The notes under the pieces are model-generated. The model was not told where the DNA came from and did not search any database. It worked only from the letters and a program-made list of their open reading frames with translations. Shown piece after piece: positions 43,076 to 55,115 of a stretch of 64,000 bases of DNA. The position numbers were made by a program, and so were the translations under genes. The stretch's first letter is position 1, and each line of letters opens with the position of its first letter. Source of the DNA: Rhyzopertha dominica (Eukaryota > Arthropoda > Insecta > Coleoptera > Bostrichidae); NCBI GenBank assembly GCA_025024175.1, contig QCXZ01000137.1, forward strand, positions 78,306,680 to 78,370,679, read 5' to 3'.

Positions 43076-44269
43076 TTGTTTCCAAGCTACCTAATTGATT
43101 CAGGATGTTTCACAATGAAGAATGCATCTTTGAATCCATTCAACATGTAAATAATTTGATCTTCTAAATACATGTGTTTAAGTTAGGATGTGTACTATTA
43201 TTATGGACAGTATCGTTTATATGTATTACTAATGTTATAATATGTTCTTGTATTTGATTGCGGGCGTAAATAATTATTATTACTATTGAAATCAAGTTCC
43301 TACAACGTATTTTGTTAAACAGTGGCACCATGTCAAAAACTGAACGTCCGGCCCCAAAAGAAATTGAAGAAAGTATTCAGCAAGAAAATCCATGTTCCCA
43401 AACCCTCATGTAAAATTCCTGTGCCGTTCTTGGCACTTCCTCCGTCACTGGCAGCGCTAAAGGCCAGTGGCCGTTCCTTTGCGGTCGCTTCTGCATTCCG
43501 ATTCAGATGATAACCAGCCACTTCCATATCCAATTACAATTACCAACTTACGTTTACCATAAATCTTTCAACCGTCACGTATTAAAACATCCTGATGTTT
43601 CAACTTTTTAAGGCCGTTCATAACGAATTTATTGCAGGCAAAGACGCGGACTGGAAATCGAATCTTGAATTGGCTGTCATAAATAATCGGACCGTTAAAG
43701 ACATACCTCGCCATAAAGGCGGTGAGCAACCAAGACGTCTTATAAATCGGCGTGTTCGACTGCATAATCGAAGAACGACGAGCAAAAGTTTGGACGCCGA
43801 CAGAAACAGAAAAACTTGAATGAGGGGCCCTTTATTCGTTGGCCTACAACTTTTTGATTGCAGTTAGGAAGCCCCCGGCTGAGTTGTAAATCATAAAGAT
43901 GGAGATGTGCCTTCGAATGAGGCTTTATTATTATCAGACCATAAGCCATTATTGCTTTTTAGTGTGTTAAAATGATGCTTCTTCTTTAACATGAGTGTTA
44001 GATAAAGCACCCGTTCGGAGAATGGGAATCTGACCAACAAAGAGACCCTACTCATCGTGGATATTTTTCTTGCCAGGTTACAAGAAGCTCTCGAAAGAAT
44101 AAGCTTAAATTTTTATGGAAAATACATACGGATGTAACCACATATTTAAGACATCTACAAGGATAAAATCCAATAGATGTATTAACAAAGTCCTCACAAA
44201 TCGCTGCATAAATAATATTTAATGTGATATACGAAATGAACATATTTCTGACCACCTAACGCAGAGAGC
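43076..44269. other. no gene seen
   Basis: The bases tcaggatgtttcac near 43100 look like a mariner terminus (compare the inverse of 1121-1135), but nothing recognisable follows. Short overlapping frames between 43322 and 43949 have no family signature. Confidence 0.3.
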
Positions 44270-45540
44270 GAACCTCTTAAATCAGATAGAAAACCCAGAA
44301 GACTACTACTAAATAGGAAAAGGGAAATAATGCATTCTTAAACTGGTATAACGATAAACTTAATCAAATTAAACACACCCTTGATGACTAAAGCATAAAA
44401 GCAAATCACCAGAAGGATAACTGTGTGCACGCAAAACATACAACTCACTCAAGACATAACCACGAATAATTATTTTGTAAGTATTAGTAAAAATTTTGAT
44501 ACTGGAAACCAAACTGATGCCTTAAAAGTACAACAAAAAAGAGCTTGAACAATGCTAAATCCCTATTCCTGATAGGAGTGTCGCCCCAGCATATGTCAAC
44601 ATTAATAAACTCTCTAAGAGGCACAACTTATAATGATTACAATCATATAAACATCAAACTTTTGAAAACAATTATACCATATATATCAGAATCAATGAAT
44701 TCCAGCAATATCGACAACAAAGTTATTGACTACCTTAATTTTAATAACATGCTTACAAACAAACAACGCGGATTTATGGCAAACCATTCAATAGTAACAA
44801 CAATAAGCAATTTATTAGTAAAATATGACAACACAGGTAGCATTTTGCGATTTAACCAGGGCGTTTGGTAGCATTCCACACAACATTCTTTACGAAAAAC
44901 TTCAACACTATGTGATAAGAGGTGTACCATTAAAGTTAATGAAATCCTATCTGACAAATAAAATGCAAAGATTTGTCACGGCAGCGGGCTTTTCAACTTG
45001 GCTAGAGAACACAACAGGTGTACCACACGGTTCCATCATTGGTCCCCTCCTGTTCATTTTATACATAAATGATTTACCCTCAAATACTGATGCATTGGAT
45101 CGTTATCAATACGCAGATGACACATTCTTTTTAAACAAAGCTCAATTGTGACAAAATCAACATTGCACGAGGTCGACTTGTTTTTTAAACAACCAGCTAA
45201 AATTAAACATTGAAAAAACGAAAACACTTACAGTGTCCATCCAAACAAAAAAACAATCTGTAAAATTCCTACGAGTTTACGTTCAGGGTGATCTAAAATT
45301 CGATGCCCATATCTGGCAAGCTACGCCATTGTGATATGGGGAGTTCTGCAAAAGTCCAAGAGATCTTAATTCTGCAGAAGAAGGCTATCCGACTATTGCC
45401 CTTTTGCCCGAAGTACGTGAATTTACAACAATTCGAAGCAGTCAAAATCTTGCCTTTATAACACAGTTTTTGATCAATAAAAGAATATCTAGAGAGACAA
45501 TTAACATTGTAAAAATAATTGTCATACATTGTATGTTATA
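44270..45540 (+). pseudogene. CR1/Jockey-like LINE relic
   Basis: RT blocks in order: LNFNNMLTNKQRGF near 44740, VAFCDLTRAFGSIPHNILYE (44837 onward), TTGVPHGSIIGPLLFILYIN near 45012-45070, and YADDTFF near 45111. A frameshift near 44870 and a stop at 45149 break it. A C-terminal stretch with the YAIVIWG-like motif continues to about 45500. No endonuclease remains. Confidence 0.8.
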
Positions 45541-46005
45541 ATACTTACTACGCATGTTCAAATTTGATTGTACTGTTGACTTGGCCGAAAAAATGTCTGA
45601 CACAAGTTCAAATAAAATTTTCCAAGTAAATAAAAAGGAATTGGGACGTCATATAAACAACGTGAGTAGAAAGAACCTACCTACTATATATACACCAAAT
45701 GCCTTATAAAAAAAGCTACAAACTTGTCTTCCAAATATCACCTAGGTCATAATTTCCGTTATTCGTTCTATTATTAGACGTGTTTAATGAAATTTATCAT
45801 ACATGTACGATGGAAGTATTCATCCCCATATAGGAAGACTATACCAAGAGTACATGGTAAGAATATGTAAAAGACGAGAAAAAACTTCATAAAAGAAAGC
45901 AAAATTTATCAACAATTAGCATTTTTAGGCGCTTTTGGTAAAAAAAAGTTGTACCATATTACAAAGACGCAAGTCAAACAAAAAAACCGCTGCAAATTGA
46001 ATCAA
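45541..46005. other. no gene seen
   Basis: A+T-rich sequence between the LINE and the inverted-repeat element. Nothing is recognised. Confidence 0.35.
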
Positions 46006-46838
46006 TACTTCCACATCCAATTGTCAAAATGACATTTACGTTTTTATTTCTTATGCTATACGATTAGTAATCAGATTTTGTGCACTTTGTCTCTCTACAC
46101 ATTTTTTCTAAGACAAAGTCCTCGTGATATTAGCAAAAATATATAAATTTTAAAATCGGTTTTTTCCAAATAACTCGAAAATTATTAACTTAACAAAAAA
46201 ATTACAAGAGTGCTTTCTGATCAGAAATTTGGTTTTATATATAATACCAAAATTTTAAAAAAATCGTACGAGCAGGGACCAAAATAGGTTTTTTGGAAAT
46301 ATTTCGAATATGTCAAAATTTTGAATAATTTTTCCAAGAAACTTTTTGTGAGAAATTTTATTTCCTATCTGATGGCATTTTCATTTTTTGAATACATTAA
46401 GTATATTCGGAGATATTTAGGAAAAACCGTTTTCTTTAAGTGACGCTTTTTTGCTAATATCTTATAACAGTTTGCTGCACCGAAGATTTATACTACTAAT
46501 CACATACTAAAACGAAAAAAATATAAAAAATTTGCAAAAAGGGTAGTTACCCCCCAGTTTTGTTCTCTTCCCGATACCGTACTTACCCCACAAACAATAG
46601 GTCGCTTTGGACAGTTGAGATTTATACGTTTGTCAAATTTCAAGTTCATATATCAAGTCTTTCGAAAGTTACCGCGTATACAAACAAAACCACAGACACA
46701 CAGACATACAGACAATAATTTTTTTTTTGCTCAAATTTTGTTCTTTGGTGTTTTCGACCAATTGAAAGCGAATGAGCAAAAAATTTTTGAAAATTTTTTT
46801 CGCGATACAATACTTCATATCCATTGGATGTGGAAGTA
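46006..46838. mobile_element. non-coding element with 16-bp terminal inverted repeats
   Basis: Starts tacttccacatccaat and ends with its exact inverse attggatgtggaagta (833 bp in all). No transposase is visible. Near 46685-46705 there is an acagacacacagac run. The last 240 bp recur at 57934-58171 with the same terminus. It is a MITE-like or internally deleted DNA transposon, and it ends about 90 bp past the peroxiredoxin polyadenylation signal. Confidence 0.8.
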
Positions 46839-46927
46839 ATTATGCTCTAAGCATAAGTAACACACGTAAGCAACTTGTTTCTTAGATGAGGACAACAACA
46901 ACATTACAAATTCCATCCTGCATTATA

Positions 46928-46933
46928 TTTATT
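46928..46933 (-). terminator. polyadenylation signal of the peroxiredoxin gene
   Basis: aataaa on the minus strand, about 35 bases after the stop codon of the peroxiredoxin gene. Confidence 0.75.
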
Positions 46934-46968
46934 AAACACTTTAATTATTAGCAAAATATAGTTCATGA

Positions 46969-49900
46969 TTAGTAATCGTTTGTGTAACGCAGATACTCTT
47001 TAGATGAAGGTACAGGAATGATCTCAATATTCTTGAATAATTGGTTGGCAGTCTTATCATCAACATCTGGCATTAACACCACTTTATCTCCAGGCTGAAA
47101 AAAATGGAAAATTATTATTTAAAGGAAAATTATATTAAGTTATTTTATATTAAAGTTGTTAGCGTTAAACGTTACAAACCAGTAGATATCTTGACTTAAA
47201 GGCTTTGTAAACCGAAAACTTCTAACGGGTTTTTGTCACTAAATTTTGATCCAGTTGTTGACACTGAACTTGAACAATTTGATAGTGGATTACATAAATA
47301 ACGTCTCAATTGAAATAAATACGTTCCTATTCAAACGAGAGATAAGATAACTTAGCGCTATTTAGATAGATATGCATCCTGAGACTGTCTGCTAAGCTGC
47401 TAATCCAAAGATATCTGATAAACGCTTACCTGCCAATTAGCAGGTGTGGCAACAGGCACTTTATCTACCACCTGCAATGCATCGATTACTCGGATGATCT
47501 CGCTGAAACAAATTTACCTTTAACAACTACCGATTTTCTTAGATCATTAGCTCTTACTCCACATTCCTCCCGACAGTCGCGGGATAGTGCATGATCAGCC
47601 TGACGACGTGGTTCGGATCCAAGACGTACAGGGCCCTCAGGGTCTTAGCAATCTTTTCATCATTCTTCTGCTTAGCATCAATCATGTCCAGTTGAACGGC
47701 GAGGTCCCTGTTTTCATCAGCGATTATGGGATACGGGAATTCCCCGGGAATGTCTTGGCAGTAATTTTTTATGTCGTTCACCCATTCGATGTGACTTTGA
47801 AGGGGATCGCAGGAATGGCCGATGAGTTTGACGTTGCGCTTTTGGAGCAGTGGATAGTGCACTGCCAAACGTCCCAGTTCGGTCGTACAAACGGGGGTGA
47901 AATCAGAAGGGTGAGAGAACAAAATCACCCAGCTGAAACGTTATGTATCGATGTTGATAATAGCTTTCTAAAAAAGTCAGGTTAATTTTTCGTCGCAAGC
48001 ATAATAAGTATAGCATACTCAAAGTACTTCCACTAGTTATCAATTTGCTACTATTTTATTTCTCTTCAGAATTAAAATTGGACTTTGGCAGATCTGTATG
48101 AAACCGCTCATGAAACAATTTTCAAAAGATGCTAAATGATGGTGCCTATGTATTAAGCCTTTGGTATACAGGGTGATCTATAAGCTGTAAGCCAAACTTG
48201 AACGGATTAATAATGATGATATTCTAAGTAAAAATGTTATATTAACATATGTCCTTTTTCTTTTACTTTAGAAGTTATAAGCATTTACATTACTTATATT
48301 AACAATTTTATGCAATTGTAAATTTCCCAGTTACCTTTGCATCATTATTTGGGAAATTACCTAAGTTGACTTTGAATGATTACTTAATTGTCAAATCCAT
48401 ATTTATTTGTCAAAATCACAAAGGTTTCTTGAGTTGGCAATTATGTATGAATTTTCGACTGCGGAATATGCACATATTATTTACATCTATTATGGATTAA
48501 GTTATGGTAACACTCGACGTGCAGCACGAGAATATGGACGTAGATTTCCAAATCGACACCAACCTGCTAGGTCAGTTTTTAGTGCATTATTTCGCCGACT
48601 TAGGGAAACGGGTCATCTGGCACCGAGACATGTTCTTGCCCATAAAATAAATGTACAAAATGTAGAAAATATTGTAGATGCTATTTTGAAAAACCCTTCA
48701 CTTAGTACGCGCCGGCTAGCAAATCATTATAGTTGTCACAAAATTTTGTGTGGCGAACCTTAAATAAAGAGGTCCTACATCCCTATCATCGTCAAAGTGT
48801 ACAAACAATACATCCTGAAGTTAACTAGCAGCGGTTAGAAAAGCAAAAGGCACGTAACCCTAATTTTATTTCACTTGTTATTTGGTCAGATGAATCATGC
48901 TTTACTAGAGATAGCATAACAAACTTCCATAATGAACATGTATGATATTTGCAAAATCCCCATGCCATCAGACCCAGACGATTTAGGCGAGGCCGACGTT
49001 TTAGTGTAAATATTTGGGGTGGCATTTTCAATAATACCTTGCTGCCTATACAGATCATAAATGATCGCTTAAATAGAGCATACCCTTTATGATCTAATAG
49101 ACAAAGTACCACTTAATGTGATCGCTAATATGTGGTACCAGCATGACCACGCACCGCCACATGGAGGCAAAGAAGTAACTACCTGGGTAAATAATAATTT
49201 TCCAAATCATTGGATTGGTGATGGAGGTCCAATAGCTTGACCGCCACGCTCGCCGGATTTGAATCCCTTAGATTTTTATCCGTGGGGTCATATGAAGCAG
49301 CTGGTTTATCAGGTGGAGATTACCAATCGCGAGCAATTAATACAAAGAATAATAAAGGCAAACCAAGTAATAAAAAACGATCCAAATTTGTACAGCGCAT
49401 AACACAGTCTCTAGTTCGAAGAGTTTTGAGCAGTTTTTAAAATTTATACTTAGATTTTTATTAAAAATGTTTTAAGAAAATTAAATAAATGTAAATAATT
49501 AAAATGCTAATAACTTCTAAACTAAAAGAAAAAGGACATATGATCATATAACATTTTTTTTACTTAGAATATCATCATTATTCATTTGTTCAAGTTTGGC
49601 ATAGAACTTATAAGTGCATCGCCATGTATAGGAAAAACCAGTTCTATGCCACGCTGTCTGCATTAGACCTAAACTACACTGACGAGCGTTAACAAAAGCG
49701 AAACAAATCTGTCTGTCGTTGGTTGCGCTGCAGACAGCATAGCATAGATATGCATTTTAACGTATGTGGATTCTTGCCCGTTTGCAAAAGAATGCCGTGG
49801 GGCCTGCTGTCAAGTTGACAGGTCACTTTCTTCAAGGCTGGTTTGTCATAGTGCCATTTTGTAGCTGACAGAAGATGGCATTGCCATCTAATAACTTATT

Positions 49901-50064
49901 ATAGTTGCCTATTTTGTCTTATATCCAACCTACACATGCTTTTTTCTACTCGCAACCAATCAGTGCGAAATTACTTACCTGTTTCCTTGCCATTCATAGA
50001 ACCGAATAGGACCTTTGGTGGTTTCAGCCTTGAAATCGGGAATCACATCATGTAATCGCGGCAT
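46969..50064 (-). CDS. Prdx6: 1-Cys peroxiredoxin (PRDX6 class), four coding exons
   Basis: The only host gene seen. The exons on the minus strand are 50064-49979, 47932-47558, 47502-47430 and 47094-46969 (stop taa 46971-46969). All introns are gt-ag and the phases fit, giving 219 residues, close to the usual 220-224. It reduces peroxides through one peroxidatic Cys, residue 44, in PSDFTPVC, with PxxxTxxC intact. The C-terminal half has ATPANWQPGDKVV and ends LRYTNDY, as in PRDX6 proteins. There is no second resolving Cys motif and no signal peptide, so it is probably cytosolic. The phospholipase-type motif GxSxG reads GNSWV, and the residue corresponding to the vertebrate catalytic His is Tyr, so phospholipase activity is unlikely. 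Intron 1 (2046 bp) contains a mariner element. The other introns are 55 and 335 bp. Confidence 0.95.
48167..49628 (+). mobile_element. mariner-type element with both ends, inside intron 1 of the peroxiredoxin gene
   Basis: A 1462-bp element with imperfect terminal inverted repeats of about 120-128 bp (48167-48287 and 49501-49628), starting tacagggtgat and flanked by ta on both sides. The transposase reads on the plus strand. The N-terminal DNA-binding part (48407-48763) is open. After that it is broken by stops and frameshifts. The catalytic Asp codons survive in VIWSDES (48889), WYQHDHAPPH (49145) and PPRSPDLNPLDF (49256), with 36 residues between the last two. A tga replaces Trp just before the last motif. 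It lies opposite to the host gene's direction. It is not autonomous. Confidence 0.88.
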
Positions 50065-50717
50065 CTTTCACTCACAGCTACTTCACGTATGAGCAGACCT
50101 GATTGTGATGGAGCAGTTTTGATCGGTGGGATTATCAAATAAATTCTTATCTAACGAAGGTAACGGGTCACTTGAGAATATAAATGCCACCAGTGAAGAT
50201 GACGACTCATCAGTTAAATTATTCTTGTCTTTATAAATAGATGTTTATCCTTAAAATTAACTCTTTGTGGAACTGTTTTGACTGATAGGTCTGTTACTGC
50301 TATCGGGTAAATAGAGATAATGATGTTATTTCTGAGAAACGTTTTTTCTGTGCGATTTTATACACTTACACTTAAAATTTTCCATTGTTATGAGAGTAGA
50401 TGAATTCGAATAAAACGAAAAATGGAAATGAAGATTCTTTGTGGTTGGGGAGCAATAATGAATGATTTTCACAGTTATCGATAAGATTACCTATTGTTTT
50501 ACCATCGGACCGAAGATGCACCTTGTTTTCTTAAATATCAGTACATCAGTTTGTTCCAAATCAATCTAGACTATAATATGTTCAATTAGTTTTGAAGCTC
50601 ATCACGTACTGAATCCTCCAGATCAAGTAACACACTTGTCGTTGATCACCCAGTAATAGTAGCAAAATTTTCACCAACATTTAAAACAATACCAAACAAT
50701 TTATAAAACAGACATCC
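50065..50717. promoter_or_regulatory. upstream region of the peroxiredoxin gene
   Basis: The 650 bp between the start codon and the THAP element must hold the promoter or first untranslated exon. I see no clear TATA box or other element, and no other gene. Confidence 0.35.
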
Positions 50718-52013
50718 AATTGGGTATTATCACTTTTTTTAAAATTACGTAAAATGAATCTTGAAGTGCATATATATCGTACGCCATGTTCAAAAAACAA
50801 AAAAAAATATTTGTAGGTAGAGAATTCCAGATAAGAAATTCGAATCTTAGGAGTCACCGCCAAAACGCTTCTATCCAAGGTTATTCAACTCGTGACGTCA
50901 AGTGTCATGTAAACATTACCGAGGAGCGTGCTGTTTAATGGTGTAGTATCATTCTTGTATTGGAAAAGCTTTTGTTTGGTGTTTATTGAAAGGACGGTGT
51001 AAGTCGCACCAAAAAGTGATTTGTGTAGTTTTACAAGCATCTATTACTATGGAAAACAAAAAAAGTGTTGTTTTGTTCATGGTTATAAAAGTACTTCAGT
51101 CAGTACAGCTAACAAAATTTTTGTAACCCTTCCTCGAGATTATCAACGTATGAAAAAGTTGTTTAAGGCCCCTAGACGTGATATGCCGAAATCGCAATGT
51201 TCGTTTTTCTGTTGTGAAGATCATCTTAATTCTTACTGTAAGTTTTATTATTCTTTTTAGGGTTATAAGTTTTTACCATTCAGTTTCCATTTTGTTATAG
51301 CTTGAAGGGGATATGAAAAATTATATGCGTTTTTAGTTGATAGAGGGAAATGTTATAATAAAGAAAGACGTTGTTCCCCATATATTCGACTGTTAGCCAG
51401 ACCGGAAACGAGCCGCAAGAGCCCCGAAAATAAATGGCAATTTATATTTATTCTGACCTCTAAAATAAATGTCAAGTTTAGGGTACATTTTTGATTCTTA
51501 CATTTTTATGTTTACAAATAGTATGTTTCCAACAACCCACTGTGATCGAATTATCAATGCTACGTTAATTTGATAAAAAGTTCACTTATGCTGTTGCTTT
51601 TACGTTCCTCATCTCCGCCGCGTTAAACCGCTCCTCGCTGTACAAATTCCATTACAATGAAGTCATAACTCATAAGTATTTCACTTTTTCTTGGCGTATT
51701 TAAATTCGCTTGTCGCAAAATGAACGCAAACAACAAACTGATAAATTGACGGGCTGAGGCTGATGCGTGGGGCGCTGACCCCAGATGTAAACAAGCGGCC
51801 ATTTACGAGACACCTGACGTCACGGCCAATATGGTCGCGTTTTGGCGGTCCCTTTAAATATTCACATTTTTAATATTAAAAATACACCTTACGATTATTT
51901 TTTTCGAATTTATAGGCTGTCACAGCTGTTATGTGGATTAGATGCTACCTATTAATATGCTACTTATTAATATGCAATTTAATAAAATATAAATACATGG
52001 CAAATACCCAATT
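50718..52013. mobile_element. THAP-type DNA element, copy 2
   Basis: Second copy of the 4757-6046 element, same orientation, same ends (aattgggtatt / aatacccaatt), with small insertions and deletions. The THAP-like frame is 51021-51260 (CCFVHGYKSTSVS, PRDYQRMKKLF, FFCCEDHL). A small duplication (tatgctacttattaatatgc) lies near the right end. It sits 650 bp upstream of the peroxiredoxin start codon. Confidence 0.75.
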
Positions 52014-52189
52014 GAAAGGAATGAACAGAAATTCAAAATATTGTATATTGCGTATTGTTGAAAAAATCTGTAGAAGCCTTGATGATATGTACTAGACAGT
52101 GAGGCAGCTTCTGTTTTGTTTTCCAAAATTATTAGTACTCCTTTTAGACGGACAAGTGTGAAAAGGTTCGAAACATAAAAACAGTAAAG

Positions 52190-52905
52190 AATTAATTGAT
52201 ACAGAAAGATCTTTTATTGTAGACATTCAACAGATTGTAATAAAAGTTTGTGGGCAAATTTACATAATTTCTGAGATGATGGAATAATATAGGAACCATT
52301 GGTCTCATTGGTACATAAGCTTTATGAATGTTTGGCAAACCACATAAGAGTGCAGCTTGCCAATTAATTTTTTTAGTTTGTATTCTTCTTCTTTAGATAT
52401 AAAGCGTTTTGAGGGATTTTGTAAATTAGTAAAAATATTTAAAAAGTTACTTCTTTAGTAGTAGACTGTTCAGTTTATTTTATGTGCTTGTGTGTTTTTA
52501 AAACGACTGTTATGTTACTTTTATCAGCTTTATAAATATTCAACGAATTGTTATCAAATTCTTGTTTAATAATGTTTTTTATATTAAGTTCGACATTTGA
52601 GCTCTTGAGTAACGCATGCTTCTGTTTATATTTTTGAATATTATGTACCTTTCGTTTTTTGTTTCTTCCGCTTCTACTTTATCTAGCGCGAGGTGGAATT
52701 CTTTTTTATACGTTGGTAACGTAGAGTTATACTTTAAGCCTTTGTTTAAAAATTTCTGTTCTCCTTCTGTAAAGCTTGGATTAGAGACATTAACTAGTCG
52801 TTCATTGAATTTAATATTGCACTCAATGTTAGTTATATTTTCCTGACCCAGTTTTTGGATTTGATTATCCCATAATTTTTTCAATTAATTATATCCTGTA
52901 ACGTG
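52190..52905 (-). pseudogene. Penelope-like element, 5' half (N-terminal region and RT start)
   Basis: In minus-strand order: the N-terminal region with LVNVSNPSFTEGEQKFLNKG (52884-52579), a block of the form YKADKSNITVVLK near 52530, then CGLPNIHKAYVPMRPMV near 52350-52290. These are the conserved blocks preceding the RT palm in Penelope-like proteins. Frameshifts and stops break the reading. The catalytic palm and the GIY-YIG domain are missing, so it complements the fragment at 41800-43075. Confidence 0.7.
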
Positions 52906-53729
52906 TTTTTTATAAATTTAATCGTGAACTTCAAAATAGATTCCGCTAGCTAACTTCGTGGAAAATTATATACTATGCAATTTGCTGACGAGTTCTGTTT
53001 GGATTAATTGTAAACGCTCATCCAGGTTATTTTTTGATTTCTAGGTCCAGTCCGAGATTTTTGATTCTCTCTTGATAATATAGTATGAACAAAAATTGCA
53101 ACTTGAAAGTGTTTCACTAATGTGACAACGTTCTATGTTACGAAACAGCAACGATTAGGATAAACATTTTCATGTGTTGGATAGAACAACGGTTCAAACT
53201 TTACCATTTTTCAACCGAGGTTTAGCCCGAATTGACCATAACGCAATAACGGTTTCCAAAACACCACACGATAAATTCCAGCCACTCGTATTTTCAGATA
53301 ACAAACTGCACGAGCGTGGCGTCACGACGCTGGCGTAGCCACCTCATGCTGACCAACTAACATTAAAGCTACGATAAGGCCTCCCTTGAAATAATATATC
53401 GCTTATTTTACGACATTTTGCAGGAAAATAATAATTCATAACCAACCATATTTCTGGATTTTAAATTTTTTATCGAGGTTGCGTGTGCATATTAGAACAC
53501 CTCAAGGTTTGTTTCACACACCACGTTGTACTGCTACAATACAGCACAAAACAACACACCCCACAAGATAGCAGCGTTATTTCATAAAAAAGGATTAGTT
53601 TATAATACGATAAATCTATCTGAGACATGAAGTCCTAAAACAACATCTTTCTTGGCTCTTTCAAAAAAAAACACAGTAATTTCCGCAAGATTGAACTGTA
53701 GCTCTTATAATCAGCGTGAATAATCGATA
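52906..53729. other. no gene seen
   Basis: Nothing recognisable; no open frame above background. Confidence 0.4.
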
Positions 53730-55115
53730 ATAACTGTAATGATCCATCGAATTATCGCCCCATCTCACTGACTCCGATACTATCAAAAATATTTGAGAGG
53801 CTAATTAGGGGGCAAATAAATGATTACTTTGAAAATAATAATCTCTTCGGTACTAGTCAGTTTGGTTTTAGAGACAACAAATCAACTTCTAAGGCGCTCC
53901 TAAAGCTTTCAGACAGAATCATTGAAACTCTTGAAAATAAAGAACACGGGTTTATCTCTTGCTATGATCTAACAAAAGCATTCGATTGTTTATCACATTC
54001 AGTTTGCTTGAGAAGCTTTCATCATACGGTTTCGATGAGGGCAGCGTAAATTTGATGAATAGTTTCCTTAGTGATCGATATCAATATGTAACATACAATA
54101 AAGAAAATTCCACCTGTTTGTCAGTTAAGCACGGTGTACCGCAAGGGTCGGTCCTAGGTCCAACCTTGTTTTTAATTTACATTAATGATTTACCGGAATA
54201 CTTGCACTTTAAAAGTGTTCTGTTTGCTGATGAAACAACGGTTGTAGGAAGTCACGCCAACTCATTTTTTTAAGAGCAAATAAATTCAGCTGACAACGAG
54301 ATTCAAAAATGGTTTGAGTCAAACAAATTATGCATAAATAGCAACAAAACCCATCATATAATCTTTTCATTAAGAAACACTTTTGAAGAAAGCGAACCAA
54401 TTAAACTTTTAGGTGTACAAATCGATTCAAAATTAACTTGGGAGTCGCATATTCAATATATTTCCAAAAAGATCTCTTCGAGATTATATGCCATAAGACA
54501 ATTGAAGACCAAAGTATCAAAAGGGGTCGTGTTGACGGCTTACTTCGCGTACATCCAGAGTTTGCTCTCCTATGATGTATTGGTATGGGGTCACTCAGTT
54601 CATACATCGGTTCTATTTGCTCTGCAGCGGCGATGTGTACGCGTCGTGAACGGATTAAAATATAAAGAATGCTGCCGCAAAAGTTTTACAACACTTAAAA
54701 TTATGACTTTTCCAAGTTTATACATGTATAACTGTCTAGTTTATGTTAAAGGTAGTTGCTTTATATTTGGATATATAGACCATGAATATCACACCAGATT
54801 TAAACAATTGCCAATTAACGATTTTCATAGGCTTCAAAAATCACGAACAGCTGTAAAGTTTTATTGCACAAAACTGTATAAGTTAAGTTACCAGCATCCA
54901 TCCAGGAATTTCTTGATTTCACTTTTTAAATATGTACTATAATAGGTTCATGTTTTACATGTTTTATTATTATTGTTATGTGCTCCCATGGGGCAATTCT
55001 GTGTCTTCTTCAATTAATCTGTGATTACTTATATTTCTGACTTACCTTCACGATATTATGTGTATTTTATAAAAGTCAATAAATATTATTACAATTATTA
55101 CAATAAATATTATTA
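53730..55115 (+). pseudogene. Jockey/CR1-like LINE, 3' part
   Basis: Begins in the RT with DPSNYRPISLTPILSKIFER (about 53744), then [39 protein letters not shown] near 54128-54185, and LFADETTV in place of the usual YADD. The last part (54290-54940) reads almost intact through IKLLGVQIDSKLTWESHI, SYDVLVWGHS and ALQRRCVRVVNGLKY to a C-terminal stop at 54940-54942. The end has short aataaatattattac repeats near 55077-55120, as expected of a LINE tail. A frameshift lies near 53980 and a stop at 54271. The endonuclease is missing. Confidence 0.85.

Noticed and set aside
43096..43112. Mariner-like terminus caggatgtttcac
   Set aside because: A single 13-bp match with no transposase or opposite end nearby.
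47587..47985. Plus-strand frame of 132 codons
   Set aside because: It is the complement of peroxiredoxin exon 2.
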